A stretch of DNA of 64,000 nucleotides from Cristatella mucedo (lineage: Eukaryota > Bryozoa > Phylactolaemata > Cristatellidae). Each line of letters begins with the position of its first letter. Positions within the stretch are counted from its first letter, which is position 1. The position numbers and the translations under genes were made by a program. The notes beneath the pieces are model-generated. The model saw only the letters and a list, made by a program, of their open reading frames with translations, ran no database searches and was not told the origin of the DNA. Below, piece after piece: positions 23,690-34,639 of this stretch. Location of the stretch: positions 10,122,501-10,186,500 of the forward strand of contig WPIO01000005.1 in the NCBI GenBank assembly GCA_009760855.2, read 5' to 3'.

Positions 23690-25820
23690 TGTGAGGAAGA
23701 AATTGCTAGCCCTCATAGAAAGTCTCTGCAACTTCCGTCCATACTTGTATGGTGGGTGCTCGCGATCCGCTTTGACCATGGGGCTCTGAAATGGCTTCGT
23801 GAACTTTAAGACAAAGAAGGTCAGTTAGCTAGGTGAGTTGAAAAACTAGACCAATATGATTGTGAAATGCAAACTAGTGCTGGATCGGCCCATGGGAACA
23901 CCAACAGCCTGAGTCGTAGGCCGTGTCTCGCTGAATGCTAAGGCAGTGCAAGTAAGGAAAGAGATCGAGGTATTACTGCGTGCTACCAGAGAAGGATCGG
24001 ATATTATGCAGAGGCTTTGAAGGGTACAGCGAGTTAGTCTGTGGAGAAGGAGGACGAAGACCCGAAGCTATTGGTGCAGCGGATACGCTAAAGCAGGTCT
24101 CGCCCTCGTGCGACAAGGTCTCTCCCCCTAGCAAATCTACTCAGAATTACTGGTCAGGATAGGACAAGCTTGGACTCCATCGTGACGCCTAGGAAGGTTA
24201 CACCCATAATTCTGACTGAAGTTTACGATAAGCTACTCAATTATCTAAAGTAGTGGTTCTATTGGGTTAGCATTCGTAGCGATATAAAAGTGTGGTACAC
24301 ATTCTTCCGGGCATGATGTGCTAAGAAGGGGCCCATGGTGCAACCTAGGGCACAATTACAGCTTAATCAAGTATGCAGTCCAATAGAACGAGTCACTTTT
24401 GTCCTTTAACTACTACTAAGCACGTCAACAGGTACATCTGTTACTAAGCTGCATGAAGCCTACGCAATTCCTGACTAGGAATACACTACCGTTGCTAGTG
24501 TTGCATGCGATCTCTTTCCAGTTTCGGCATGCCTCCAGAACTACGTTCGGATCGGGGCAGTATCTTTTAATCGGCTGTATTTCCTTAGTACTCCCAGCTA
24601 CTGGGTATTCATAAAACGCGGACTTTGCTCTTACATCCCCAGTCGGATGACATGATGAATATTGCAATCGCACGCTGACTCGGGGTATTGCAGGATAATG
24701 TAGCAAAATCTGGAAGATTGGGGTTTGTGTCTCCAGCCTTTGCTGACGGCGTATCATTTAGCAGAGCTTGAATATACCGAGTGTACCCTTGTCAGAGCGA
24801 CGCTGGGTAGAGAACTGAGGTTGCTAATGGATCTGTTGAAATGGATGCCGCCCTTTGAGCAGACTGGGGTCATTTTCCAAGAGTATGTCCTGGACATGCA
24901 CGAATGGCTTTTAGACATTTACGATTAGTTTTGAGACCATTTGGCCGTCTTTGCAAATGACACTTGGGAAGTGAGCTGATTTTATTGCTTGTGGTGTTGT
25001 ACTGCCACCAGGTGACGGGTTAAGCTTTTCAAGTTTTGACGAAAGAAGGAGTTCTCGACCGAGCTTTTCTGAGTCCCTTTGAGAATATCTATAAGCTCCT
25101 GAAAGTCGACTCTCAAACGCGACCTTTTGCATTCGCTGTAAACCGCAAGAAAAATCTAAAATTGTGAAGCCATGCTGTTTTGACCCAGCGGTTACGGTGC
25201 TCGCCCCGACCAAGGTCTGGCCGAGATCGTGGGCTCGAGCCCCGTGGCATATGTGAAGCGACTGAATAGAGATTAATTTCTCTTATGGTGCTATACAGAT
25301 AAATTATATTTTGTAATGCTAATTCTTTGTGGAAACACCATGGCTCTGATCGGTCCACGTGGACCAGTGGTTCGGCAGGCAGCGATAGATACAGGTCAGA
25401 CGATAGCGACAATGTGGACCTCACTGATGATCGTGGTGACGGTGGGGCTGTAAAGTACAATGGCATGGCAACAAGTAATACTCAGATAGTCTAGGAGACT
25501 GGCGATGACCAGCCAAGTTTGAAAGAAAGAATGGCCGCACCTAGATGGATGACTGATTCCATGATGCAGTTGAGTCAGTTGAGTCAAAGGAGAGGGCTGC
25601 AAGCCCACTCATGCATACAATGTGGAGCATCAAAGCAATGCCATGCAATGCCTTCTGTGGTCACACTGGAGGCATTCTGTAAGAAGTTCTTGCTGTGCCG
25701 TGGTATCAGTTGTGTCGTATTTTTATTTGGCCATATCGTTGACCGTATGTATGAGCGCGTGACTGGGGCCCCTAGGGTGGTTCATGGAAGCAGTTCTGAG
25801 AACCAGTGAGCTCAAGTAAG
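23690..25820 (+). mobile_element. Degraded Ty3/Gypsy LTR retrotransposon pol
   Basis: The translated frames, broken by stops and frameshifts, follow a Ty3/Gypsy pol. The end of RNase H is at 23700-23930 (FRPYLYGG, DHGALKW, EGQLAR, HGNTNSLSRRPC). An integrase zinc-finger/linker-like CAKKGPMVQPRAQL is near 24320. The integrase core end is at about 24500-24640 (FGMPPELRSDRG, then GIHKTRTLLLHPQSD). The C-terminal part is at 24725-24930 (RATLGRELRL). A basic C-terminal tail appears to resume after the SINE at 25180. Gag, protease, RT and LTRs are not recognisable. The element cannot be active. Confidence 0.8.
25180..25311 (+). mobile_element. SINE-2 (tRNA head with LINE-type tail) in Gypsy remnant
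   Basis: The head has GACCCAGCGGTTACGGTGCT and the B-box region GTGGGCTCGAGCCCC. The tail, ATAGAGATTAATTTCTCTTA then GGTGCTATACAGATAAATTA, is the same type as the LINE 3' ends in this window. It is inserted in the 3' part of the Gypsy remnant. Confidence 0.82.
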
Positions 25821-25824
25821 CCGG

Positions 25825-26449
25825 CACAAGTATCGTAGCGTAGCTATAGGATCGCTTATAGGGTTTCACGTAAGTGATTACACTTCAGGGAGCACCAGGG
25901 CGCCACATGTAAGAGAGATTTTGAGAAACGCAATAGCGACGTGCCAATTAGAGCGATAGTGAGTGATTTGGGCATCATCTGATACTGTGCACGTGCTCTA
26001 TTTTATTATGATTACTATGTTGTGACACGATTACATGCCAATTTTTGATGAGTCACCGCTGCGATATATAAACAATTTCTGACACTTACAACTTCATCTA
26101 TCTAAATAGCAGGTTCCCGCCTGTAAAATGCCTCGAGCATTCGTGTTTCCTACACATTAACTTATCAGCCTGCTGAAGACCCACAGCTCTTGGTATCACA
26201 TCATGGAGGACTCCTTAATTTCAAAATACAGACCGGCTATAGGCAGTCTCCCATGAGACTCACAGCAGAGATAAGTTTTCCGCAAGGGGGAACAATACCG
26301 CAAGTGCTGGATTAGATGCTCAATGCTCTGCAGATGGAGCCACCGAGACTGCTCTCCTCGAACACAGAATAGATCTTTAAAGCTTCGGTATTAAATGTAC
26401 ACTTATGTCCTCGAGATGAACCTTAAATGACTTAAACATACACACACAC

Positions 26450-26450
<1 letters not shown>
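25825..26450. other. Intergenic, no recognised gene
   Basis: No domain or transposon end is recognised on either strand. Confidence 0.45.
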
Positions 26451-26452
<2 letters not shown>

Positions 26453-26487
<35 letters not shown>

Positions 26488-26545
26488 TATATAATATTAT
26501 AATATTATAATATAATATGTAATTAATATATATATATATATATAT
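26453..26545. repeat. AT-rich microsatellite
   Basis: A (TA)n run is followed by an irregular ATATTATAAT stretch and a second (TA)n run. It can form cruciforms. The IYIYIY frame here is not a gene. Confidence 0.9.
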
Positions 26546-26614
26546 TAAACTGCATTTTAGCTGCCTTTTTAGCGTCAATAATGCCCGGCGAACGTGCAAG
26601 ATTGTAGCGAGAAA

Positions 26615-26899
26615 ATGAGCGGTTGGCGGCGGGCCTTTGCCCTTGTTTTGAACTACTACCAAAACGCATTGACGTTATGTCTACTGTTTATGTCAAAGTT
26701 GGTGCCGACTTTAAAAGGCGATGCTGAGGTCCTTCATCCAGAAATGAGCAGACTTCAGGACAAAAACGCGTCGCCAGCCCCAGTGGGCGAGCTGCCAAAA
26801 AATATGGTTGCAAAATCAGCAATAAAACAGTATTTCATGAAGTTGAATAAACACGAAACATATAATGTATATTTAGAAAAAGTTCAATTATCTAAATAA
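26615..26899 (+). CDS. Unrecognised 94-codon open frame
   Basis: It opens with ATG at 26615 (GAAAATGAGC) and ends with TAA before 26900. The product starts MSGWRRAFALVLNYYQ with a hydrophobic stretch at about residues 17-28, then a polar, lysine-rich tail. I recognise no family. It has no visible partner exons, and it sits between an AT repeat and a SINE. It may be a chance frame or a transposon relic. Confidence 0.2.
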   Translation: MSGWRRAFALVLNYYQNALTLCLLFMSKLVPTLKGDAEVLHPEMSRLQDKNASPAPVGELPKNMVAKSAIKQYFMKLNKHETYNVYLEKVQLSK

Positions 26900-26940
26900 T
26901 CTTCGTAGGCAAAGTCAAAGCCAAATGTCTTGACTAGTCG

Positions 26941-27110
26941 TGAGCAGTGATGGCACACCACATACGAGGTTGCTTTTCGCGACCTCGGTCCCGAGGTCAT
27001 GGGTTCGAATTCTGCGATGAGAGGTTCTATATTGCAGCTGCAAGCGGTGGTGATAGCCATAAAGGCTCTTCTGTTGCTATACAAAAAGAGGCCGTTTAAT
27101 CAGCTAGTAG
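26941..27110 (+). mobile_element. SINE-1
   Basis: The head contains GATGGCACACCACATACGAG, a GACCTCGGTCCCGAGGTC hairpin and the B box GGTTCGAATTC. The body has CTATATTGCAGCTGCAAGCG, and the end TGCTATACAAAAAGAGGCCG then TTTAATCAGCTA. It is one of the most complete copies. Confidence 0.85.
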
Positions 27111-27114
27111 TTTT

Positions 27115-27845
27115 TTAGTTGCGGAGCGAGGAGGCAGGCTGCCAGATGCCCCTTCCGAAATAGTGAGGCGGCGACCTCTGTTGACCCCTATTGCTACGCC
27201 CCTCCCCCGACAGTCGTAAATATCCTACTTCCCGTCGATGAGCAACCACAGAGTTCGTGTTGAACAAATATTATGGCTGTGGGCTATAACTTGTATTCAC
27301 TTGTGGGCCTTGTGAGATCCCAAATCATTCCGGCTCCGCCTCTGGTTTTGACCCTACTTTTAAAGTCATCCAGCGAGGAATTGGCTCAAAAAGCTAGGTT
27401 GCGTCATGTGGGGCCCCAATCGAGGTACCCAATTACTGGTCTTGCGAGCCGGGTAAGGCCGGGAAGAAGCTATAACCGCTAGTCGAGCAGGGAGATTAAA
27501 GCAATAGTAAGCCCAGTAAACTTCTTCATGCTAACTTCTAGGTGTCAATTGGCAAAATGTGGATACGGTCATGCGCTTATAATGCAATACTAATTTGATA
27601 GAATAATAATAATAACAGTAAGTCCTAAGAGAGTAAATTATAAGTCCTCGATTTCTATGCTGTCGATTTACATCTTACTACCGGAGATTCAATTACCAAG
27701 GATTAATGATTTGCTCAGTATCATTCTGAGACAAGCATTAAAAGAAAATAATTATCCTTTATTTGGCCAGTATGGTACAGCAAATACAAATACACTCAGG
27801 GATACAAGCTAGTTCGATCTCTGGCTAGTAACGCGCGGAATCATG
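27115..27845. other. Intergenic, no recognised gene
   Basis: Only short frames. An AATAATAATAATAA run near 27602 and the region after 27740 may be LINE tail remnants. Confidence 0.4.
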
Positions 27846-27849
27846 ACCG

Positions 27850-28390
27850 TAGAAGAACACAGGAATGCAAAAGACAAGTTTATTGAAGCACTGTGAAAGC
27901 AGAGTAGAATGGATGCGTCGTTAGCCATGACTTAAATGGTGTAAAGTCAATGCCCTTGGCGACCCAAACCAGGATTGAGTTCCAGACGTTCGGTGCATGT
28001 GAGATAAAGGATCGATCTCGCAGAGATCTCAACTTATTGCAAAGGACAGCGAGAAGACTGGAAGCCAAAGGGCGGATGGTGCGAGAGCTAGGAGTAGCAA
28101 GTAGTCGGATAGATTGTGCGACTGCGTGTGCGACTACCTGTAAGCCAGACGGAGGATCTTGAAGTCGATTCAACGCTCTATAGGGAGTCATTGAAGCTCA
28201 GATAGATGTGGCCTGGTGTAGTAGTGTAGTAGCCTCTGATGTAGTAGCCTCTGATGTAGTAGCCTTTGATGTAGTAGCCTTTGATGACAGATTGGAGGAG
28301 CTGCTGTGTTTGTAGCAGTGCGAAGACGAGTAAGAGTACAGGTCTGGGAGATATGAATAAAGGGACTTTCGGTATTCTCGACGCGATTTC
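27850..28390 (-). mobile_element. L2-D LINE C-terminal part, antisense
   Basis: The complement encodes a LINE ORF2 C-terminus with RSLRDRSFISHAPNVWNS and a final IDFTPFKSWL region ending near 27880. It matches the pattern of the other groups (APKAWNS, LWNSLP) but belongs to a different subfamily. A 15-base tandem repeat lies within its 5' side. Confidence 0.65.
28226..28285. repeat. 15-base tandem repeat, four units
   Basis: The unit GTAGTAGCCTCTGAT occurs at 28226 and 28241, and GTAGTAGCCTTTGAT at 28256 and 28271. The period is a multiple of three, so the antisense frame reads as repeated EATTS/KATTS. Confidence 0.95.
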
Positions 28391-28399
28391 ACAAACGCG

Positions 28400-29640
28400 T
28401 AATGTAATTTAATGTATCTCCGTCTGTAACTCCACAAAGCCTTTAAGACTGTGTGGGTGTTACTCAGGAGAGTTTTGTATAGCTCACTCACAGCCTAAGC
28501 GGCTTTCGGTACGCATTCGGTAGCCAACAGACTTCGTCTCACGCAAGAAAGAGAAAGTGGGAAGCATAGCAGAGTCAGCAGAGCAGTGAGGTAGTGAATT
28601 GCATCGAAGTAGCAGCTCAGGACCGCTGAAATGGATGAGCCATAGTCGGCAGCAGGAGAGTAGTTGTCGCTGCCTAAAAATTGTGGAAGCGAGTTCCACA
28701 GCCTAGGACCTGCAGAGCTAAAGCTTCTGTCGCCAACGGTCTTTAAGCGGAGAAATGGAACAGCTAAATTATTGTCCACACAGGACCTGAGGGCGCGAAC
28801 AGGCTGAAACTGGTGGAGCAGTGCAGCTAGGTACGAAGGAACCAAGCCGTGGCGGGCCTTGTGGGTCAGCGTAAGAACTTTCCTCTGTATCCGTTGCTCA
28901 ACCGGAAGCCATCCTAGCTCTTTTAGCAAAGGAGACACGTGCTCAAACCTCTGGGATTTGAAGACTAGCCTTTCAGCCATATTCATTGCCAGCTGCAGTG
29001 CCCTAGTTGCTTTCTTTGGTAGCTCAGCCAAAAGGGAATTACAATAATAAAGCCGAGACAGAACTAAGGCGCTAGCTAAATTTTTTGCAAGCCACTGTGG
29101 AAGACAGCTCTTAATCTTGGACAGGGGTCGGACGTGATGGCTAGCTGTAGAAACAGTCTTCTGAACGAAGCTTTTAAAATTGAGGCAGTTGTCGAAAACG
29201 ACACCTATACTTCGAGCACGTGGTGATGGTCGCATGACAGCATCGCCTATTAGAAGAGCAAAGTGTGAACTAGTTAGACTGTCGCAGTCTAACCTACGTA
29301 GGCCTTGATTTTGACATTGAAGGCAATGTACTCATCCAATGGCTAGTTAATGTGGAACAGCATGCCCTGATTAAGGACAGATGCCACAGGAATTATGTTA
29401 GACAAAAAATCTAGAGGGTGAGGTCTTCCAACCTAAGGGCTTGTCCGTAGCTATTAGGTTGGTCATATCTTCCTTAGGCTTCAGGAAATTGGAAGCCATC
29501 CAAGGGTGAGTGTGGTCGGTGCAGGCTGCCAAAGGGAATGCCAAAAGAGTGAGTCGGACGAGAAGCATATAGCTTAGACGGGTCGACGGATTGACAGCGC
29601 TGGGTGACGTCGGAAATGAAAGCCGCGATTGCGTTTGGCG
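28400..29640 (-). mobile_element. L2-C LINE 3' half, antisense, 246-codon open frame
   Basis: The complement of 29235-28495 is the longest uninterrupted LINE frame here. It covers the post-RT domain (GVVFDNCLNF, LSRLYYCNSLLAELP, SPLLKELGWLPVEQRI, THKARHGLVPSYL, SAGPRLWNSLPQF) and ends near the 3' tail at about 28420. Weaker similarity to RT continues leftwards of the ORF start to about 29640. Copies of the same group lie at 41640, 46396, 54805 and 61733. The long open frame suggests a fairly young copy. Confidence 0.85.
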
Positions 29641-29644
29641 ATTA

Positions 29645-31410
29645 AATTATTGGCCTGAGGGAGAGTGCAGGTAAGTGTAAGGAAGGGGCCTAAGGCCTTG
29701 ACCTTGAGCTACTTCCGACTTTAAGGGCTCCCCGAATGACTGACAGTCGTTTGCATCTGCACTCTGACATCTCTCACCGCCCGTATAGCATCGTGCAAAT
29801 GACGCGTGGTCGGATCGAGAGGCGCCCTACGAAGAATCTGTATGGCCGCTGAGAGATCTCGGAGAACCGGCAGGCAGAGAAACTCTACCCTGGTCAGCAT
29901 GAGGCCGAAGGCCACTTGTACACCAACAGTGAATGAAGTTCGGATGCAACTACATCGCTCTGAAAATGAAGCGATTCGGGCTCGGGTACTAATTTCGTTC
30001 GTGTAATTTTTGATAGCTTGACAGCACCCGTCTAGGACAGTATCCACCGAGGGTTTCCGAAACTCGCTGCAGGAGTCCGAGAATACAACCTCCGGCGTCC
30101 CAATGTATCGTTTTTCACAGCACGTTCACAAAATAAATGTTATTCGTAAATCGACGGCGCGTCTTTTGGGAAGCGAAGCGCGATTTAGGCTAAGTCAGGA
30201 GGCTGTAATGCTCGGCGATTATGAACTATGAGCTTGGCAGCTGAACCTCGATTAACAAGTACGAGCTTTGCCGCTTATAAAGGAATTGTATTACTTTTCC
30301 GCTGAATTAGAACGCCCATAATATAACTGCAATAAACCGAGGCTTATGAACTGCATTATATATAATTATGTACGATTGTGATTATTGTCTTACTTATGAC
30401 CTGGCTACTATATAAGGCTTTTGCCTTTCGCCAGTCGCTCTTGGAGCACCGATCTGCCGCTCGTTGAGTCTAGCGCTGAGCGAGGCTGCTGCCTGTTAGC
30501 TAGCGAGTCGGCTGGAAATTGCCTGCCCTATCAGCCGTAAGATACGGGCTATTGTTTGTGCTTTTCCTACGATTTTATTGTTGTTGGTAGCGCTGCGTGC
30601 AAAACATCGAGCGCTGTGTTGTTATTGCCGGCGTATTTCTTGCTACCGGTCTTAGCTTATTGCAGAGGTCGTATCGCTACCCACGAGGCTTTCGCGGTCA
30701 TAACCAGGCGCCCTCCGCCACCGGTCTCGCCAAGGTGTTGCAGACGCCGAGAGATAGCTGAGCTATTCTGCACGTGCACTATTGAATTTCCTTCTTAGAG
30801 ACGCCGACTTAGCTCCTGGTTAGGGCGTTTACACTGCAGGGGCAGGGGAAATTTTGGTTGACTTAATTTCGCCCGCAGCCATCTACTCAGGACTCAGTAC
30901 GAGCGTGTACCGCAATGGAAGCCGCAGTTTCAGTAGCCTGCAGGTTGCTGCTGCAATTGTCGCAATTGTCGACGAGCACGAGGACGAGGACGAAGAAGAA
31001 GAAGAAGAAGGTAGGCATCTGAGAGAGAGACGAGTCAGGAAAGAGTACGTCGCTAAGTACCGTTAAACGGCGCGCGACTGCGTTCTATATACAGACCGCG
31101 TCTGCATATACAATGCAATCGCGCACTGCTGTGAAGGAGCTACTGGTGGAGCCGCTCCGCTACGACGTACGAGCGTTCCACAAGCATGGACTTGCCCTGA
31201 ATGCCTCCGCAAAATCGAGCGTAGGATCGTCAGCCGTCGCTGCCATTCGCGCTCGCGGGTGCTCGGCGCGCCTCGGGGTTCTGATTGGTCAGCTGGTACA
31301 AGCAGCTCCTACTTCGGGAAGCTTTTTCGGACTACTAGGCCATTTCAGGAAGTCAAGAAGGCACACTAGGCCAGAAGAAACCACGCCCACTCCGCCCGGT
31401 CGGGAGTGGG
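29645..31410. other. Intergenic, GC-rich right half, no assigned gene
   Basis: From about 30420 the sequence becomes GC-rich with open frames on the + strand (30556-30798, 30854-31066 with a glutamate-rich tract, 31113-31478). No domain is recognised. A TATA-like box at 30409 precedes them. It could be a promoter with first exons of an unknown gene, or an LTR with leader. Confidence 0.35.
30409..30417 (+). promoter_or_regulatory. TATA-box-like element
   Basis: TATATAAGG stands at the border between AT-rich DNA on the left and GC-rich DNA on the right, a usual arrangement for a core promoter. What it would drive is unknown. Confidence 0.35.
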
Positions 31411-31417
31411 CGCAGCC

Positions 31418-32086
31418 CAGAGGTCGGCGAACTTTTTGGACTATTAAGCCATTTCAGGAGTTCAAGCAGGTGCACTAGGCCAGAAGAAACAATGTGTTCA
31501 AGGAAAGGTTTTTTATTCTAAAGTATAGTTTGCTCACCGGGAAGCACGATGGTGCATGTCCTTAGAGGAGGCAACGATATCAGGTTCTAATGATGATGAG
31601 TTAAGCAGCAGAATGTCATTAAGGTGATTGTCAGTGAGCTGAGAGCGCAGATTGTTCTTACAAAACTTCATCTTGGAGAACAGCTGCTGGCAGGAATAAG
31701 TGCTGCCAAACATTGCTATAAGGCACACTAGGCCAAAGTATGAGTGGGCGCGGTTGAATGGGCATGGTCTGACGCACGAACAGTCACAACAGACGCACAC
31801 GGCAATTATATCCATCTATCTATCTGTCTATCTGTTTTATAAGGGGGTAGACATTTATCACCCCCTCCGGTCGGGCGCCACCGTTTCATACAAGCACCTG
31901 GCGTCAGTTATAAGCTTGAACACAGGCCACAGCTTAAGCAGCAGCCTGCAGTAATGAAGGGCAACAAAACAGTGACGAGTCAATTAGGCCGAATCCGACA
32001 ATAACTAACTACAGGGGGGGGTTAGGCCAGGCTAGAGTACTAGCTATGCCGTGTCTGACCTAAAGGCCGGAGTTTGCCGACCTCTG
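31418..32086 (-). mobile_element. hAT-type DNA transposon remnant
   Basis: The left end CAGAGGTCGGCGAAC (31418) and the right end GTTTGCCGACCTCTG (ending 32086) are inverted repeats with one mismatch in 15, typical of hAT elements (CAG-GGTCGGCAAAC type). Inside lies a fragment of hAT transposase on the - strand. I found no matching 8-base target duplication (left GCGCAGCC, right GTCTAAGT), so the ends may come from different copies or the duplication has decayed. Confidence 0.75.
31534..31815 (-). pseudogene. hAT transposase C-terminal (dimerisation) fragment
   Basis: The frame contains MFGSTYSCQQLFSKMKFCKN followed by LRSQLTDNHLNDILLL. This is the conserved C-terminal dimerisation block of hAT transposases and of host genes derived from them. 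The DDE catalytic core is absent. The first 20 or so codons upstream of this block look like unrelated sequence. Confidence 0.78.
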
Positions 32087-32263
32087 GTCTAAGTAAAGTA
32101 CTTATTGCAGAGGTTCCTGCCGTAGATGGTCTCAAGCCCAAAGGCTCGCTCTAGTCGGTCGTGGAGGGAAACATCGGGCCGGCGCTTGACGTCACGTCCT
32201 GGCAACTGCAGTTGGAATGTCTTCTGCTGCTCTTTTCTTTCGAGCCTTAGCAACCACACGCTG

Positions 32264-32398
<135 letters not shown>

Positions 32399-32669
32399 CC
32401 TCTTACTTGCCTCGCTGGCACACCCATGTGCACTCGTTAACAGTTTCTGGCGCAAATCTGTCACGACTAAGGGCTGCCGCCACCGACGCCGTGCGAAAAG
32501 CATAGTCGCAATCCTAAAATCGTACTTCGTAACTCGCGAAGCAAAATCGAGCACAATAACAGTTAGCTCTCAACTCAAAGCAAAGAGTGGCCGAGAGACG
32601 GCTCGTGCCTCGAAAACACATTAGTTGAGATACTCGTTAGTCAAAGTACCTCCATAGTGCAGGGGAAGA

Positions 32670-32800
32670 AAGCCGTGACAACTCAATCAGGCCGGACCTA
32701 ACAATAAATAACTAAAGGGCAGCTAGGCCGGACTGGAGTACTAGCTAGGCTGGATCTGGTCTTAAGGCCAGAGTTTTCGGACCTCCGTTCTAGACAGTTG
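32670..32800 (-). mobile_element. Second hAT end fragment
   Basis: CAATCAGGCCGGACCTAACA, GGAGTACTAGCTAGGCTGGA and AAGGCCAGAGTTTTCGGACC match the right end of the hAT element at 31975-32086 over about 120 bases. The final CTCTG of the terminus is altered (CTCCG). Confidence 0.65.
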
Positions 32801-34635
32801 GCGGTCTTGGCTCCGCCCACTAAGCTCGCGGGCGTATTTGTCCAAAATTTGTGGAAATAGGCACTGAGTCTCTGCCGAGTCGGTGACGAGTTCGAAGAAA
32901 AGTCGAGAGTAAACGATGGCAGTGGTGCTGACCTAATGTATTAACCGGTGTAGATAATTGTGCGAGGAAGCAGCCTTTGCTGTCACCAAAGAAGCAGTTC
33001 ATCAAAGGATTCAGTGCTAAACCAATAATGATCAACTGTTATTTTTACGAGCACTACCATCAAAGGTTCGGCGATGTAATAGCCGAGCGCGCCGTCGTCA
33101 GCCAGGCGGCAAGCCGTACACGTGATTGTTTACAAGACTGGTTTTAAGAAAGAAAACAGTATAATCTTAATAAAATCCAAATAAAACCAAATTCCATGTA
33201 TTTAAGCATTTATTTTTTACAGTTATATGCTGTTGTTACCACTATTATTGAAGAAAGGGGCGTGTCTGCCACAGTTCTCTTATTATCTCCCCTCCACGGT
33301 TGAGCCGGCTTCCGCGACGTCGCCGGCTACCGTTGCCATATTGTTCCGGTCGAGCGACGCGCATTGCGTATTCGAGGAATCTGTATGGGCCACCGCTATG
33401 GACGTGTATGAACGTGAGTAATCGCAGCACCGGCCCACTCCAAGCTCGTTTCCAGCGTTCATCATGCTGACTAGCGAGCGACCGCTTCCGGCTTGTCGCT
33501 CTACCCTCCCCCCCTCTGCAGTGCTCTTCAGCTCGCTCAGTTCGGCGTCTGTCGATCGGCGCCGAGCGGTCGCTGGAGCCGCCATACATTCGATCCGTGA
33601 ACCAGCTCGGCGGAAAAATCTTGCTGCGTTGGTGATCTTTTTTGTTCCTCATTGCGCCGTCGCTTCGTGTGTATACTACTAGCCGGCTTCGGCGTGGCGG
33701 CTTCCGCTTGTTGCCGAAGCGATCGATGTTGGGCTGCAAGCGGCCTTGTATTCGAAACGGAACGCTGGATGCCGAAGCTTGAGGCCTCATTTCTACCTGG
33801 ATCTAGAGGGCGACGAAGAGCGTGGTTTTCTCGTTGGCTCATTAGAGCGCTCTGGATCGGTGGTTCTGACAGCTACGGTTGGCCTCGTTTAATAACAATA
33901 ATACTAGTAGTAATACGAAATCTGTATAGCATCATAAGAGAAGTGAATCTCTTTGTAACAGATCACTTCAATTTGAAAGTGATAGTATACGCATTGTCAG
34001 CACGGATAAGCGCACAGAGGACAATCGTACGGCCAAAGCAAACACACAAACACATATTTTCTGTGCAGTGTTAGCACCAGCTTCCATAATGAGCTGCTAG
34101 TTTAAGCTGTTGCTTCTGACAGCTTCAGGCAGTCACGACTGACTGGCTTCTGCTCGAGCTTGTGGTCACCGATTCCCTGGCTGGGTCGTGAATACATCTA
34201 CCAATTGATCATGCACCCGCAATTTTATGACAACTTAAACTCGAAAGCCGCCCACTAGTTATAGGCATTGCCACCTTTCAAGGCTTACAGTGTTCGCAAA
34301 CCCACTGTTAGCTCGATGTGCTTATCCCGGCCTTGGCTACTCGTGGCTGGTGAGATCTGCTTGGGCAAAAGATCTACTCATGCTGGAGAGGTATGACACA
34401 TTTCCCCTCTGCCGTGGTGATCTTGCAGGCAGTGTGTCTGAATGCCGTGGTTAGTCTGGTAGTGCTGCTTATTTCCTAACCTGCACATTAGTAGCTGCAC
34501 GCCCTTGGCCAATAAGCCCGGACCACACAGACAATTGCATCTGTCGTGGTAGCAATTAATCAGTCGATGAAGCTGGTGCTGTGCATTCAATTATGGACCA
34601 ACGGCTTACCGCCCGAATGACTGCAGGCTGGCCTA
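32801..34635. other. Intergenic; GC-rich island at 33290-33860
   Basis: The island has frames open on both strands (up to 181 codons on the - strand, 33245-33790), which is expected of GC-rich DNA. A short possible first exon lies at 33398-33413. No protein domain is recognised. Confidence 0.4.
33398..33413 (+). CDS. Possible short first coding exon
   Basis: ATG in the context ACCGCTATGG is followed after 16 bases by a strong donor (GAAC|GTGAGT), inside a GC-rich island. The next exon could not be identified. If joined to the acceptor before the ATF6 start (42697), the frame would end after a few codons, so it would act as an upstream leader rather than ATF6 coding sequence. Confidence 0.15.
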
Positions 34636-34639
34636 GGTA

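Noticed and set aside
28226-28285. CRISPR-like array
   Set aside because: The units are adjacent 15-mers without spacers in a eukaryotic LINE; it is a plain tandem repeat.
33245-33790. 181-codon - strand frame
   Set aside because: It is Arg/Ser-rich reading of a GC-rich island with frames open on both strands; no domain.
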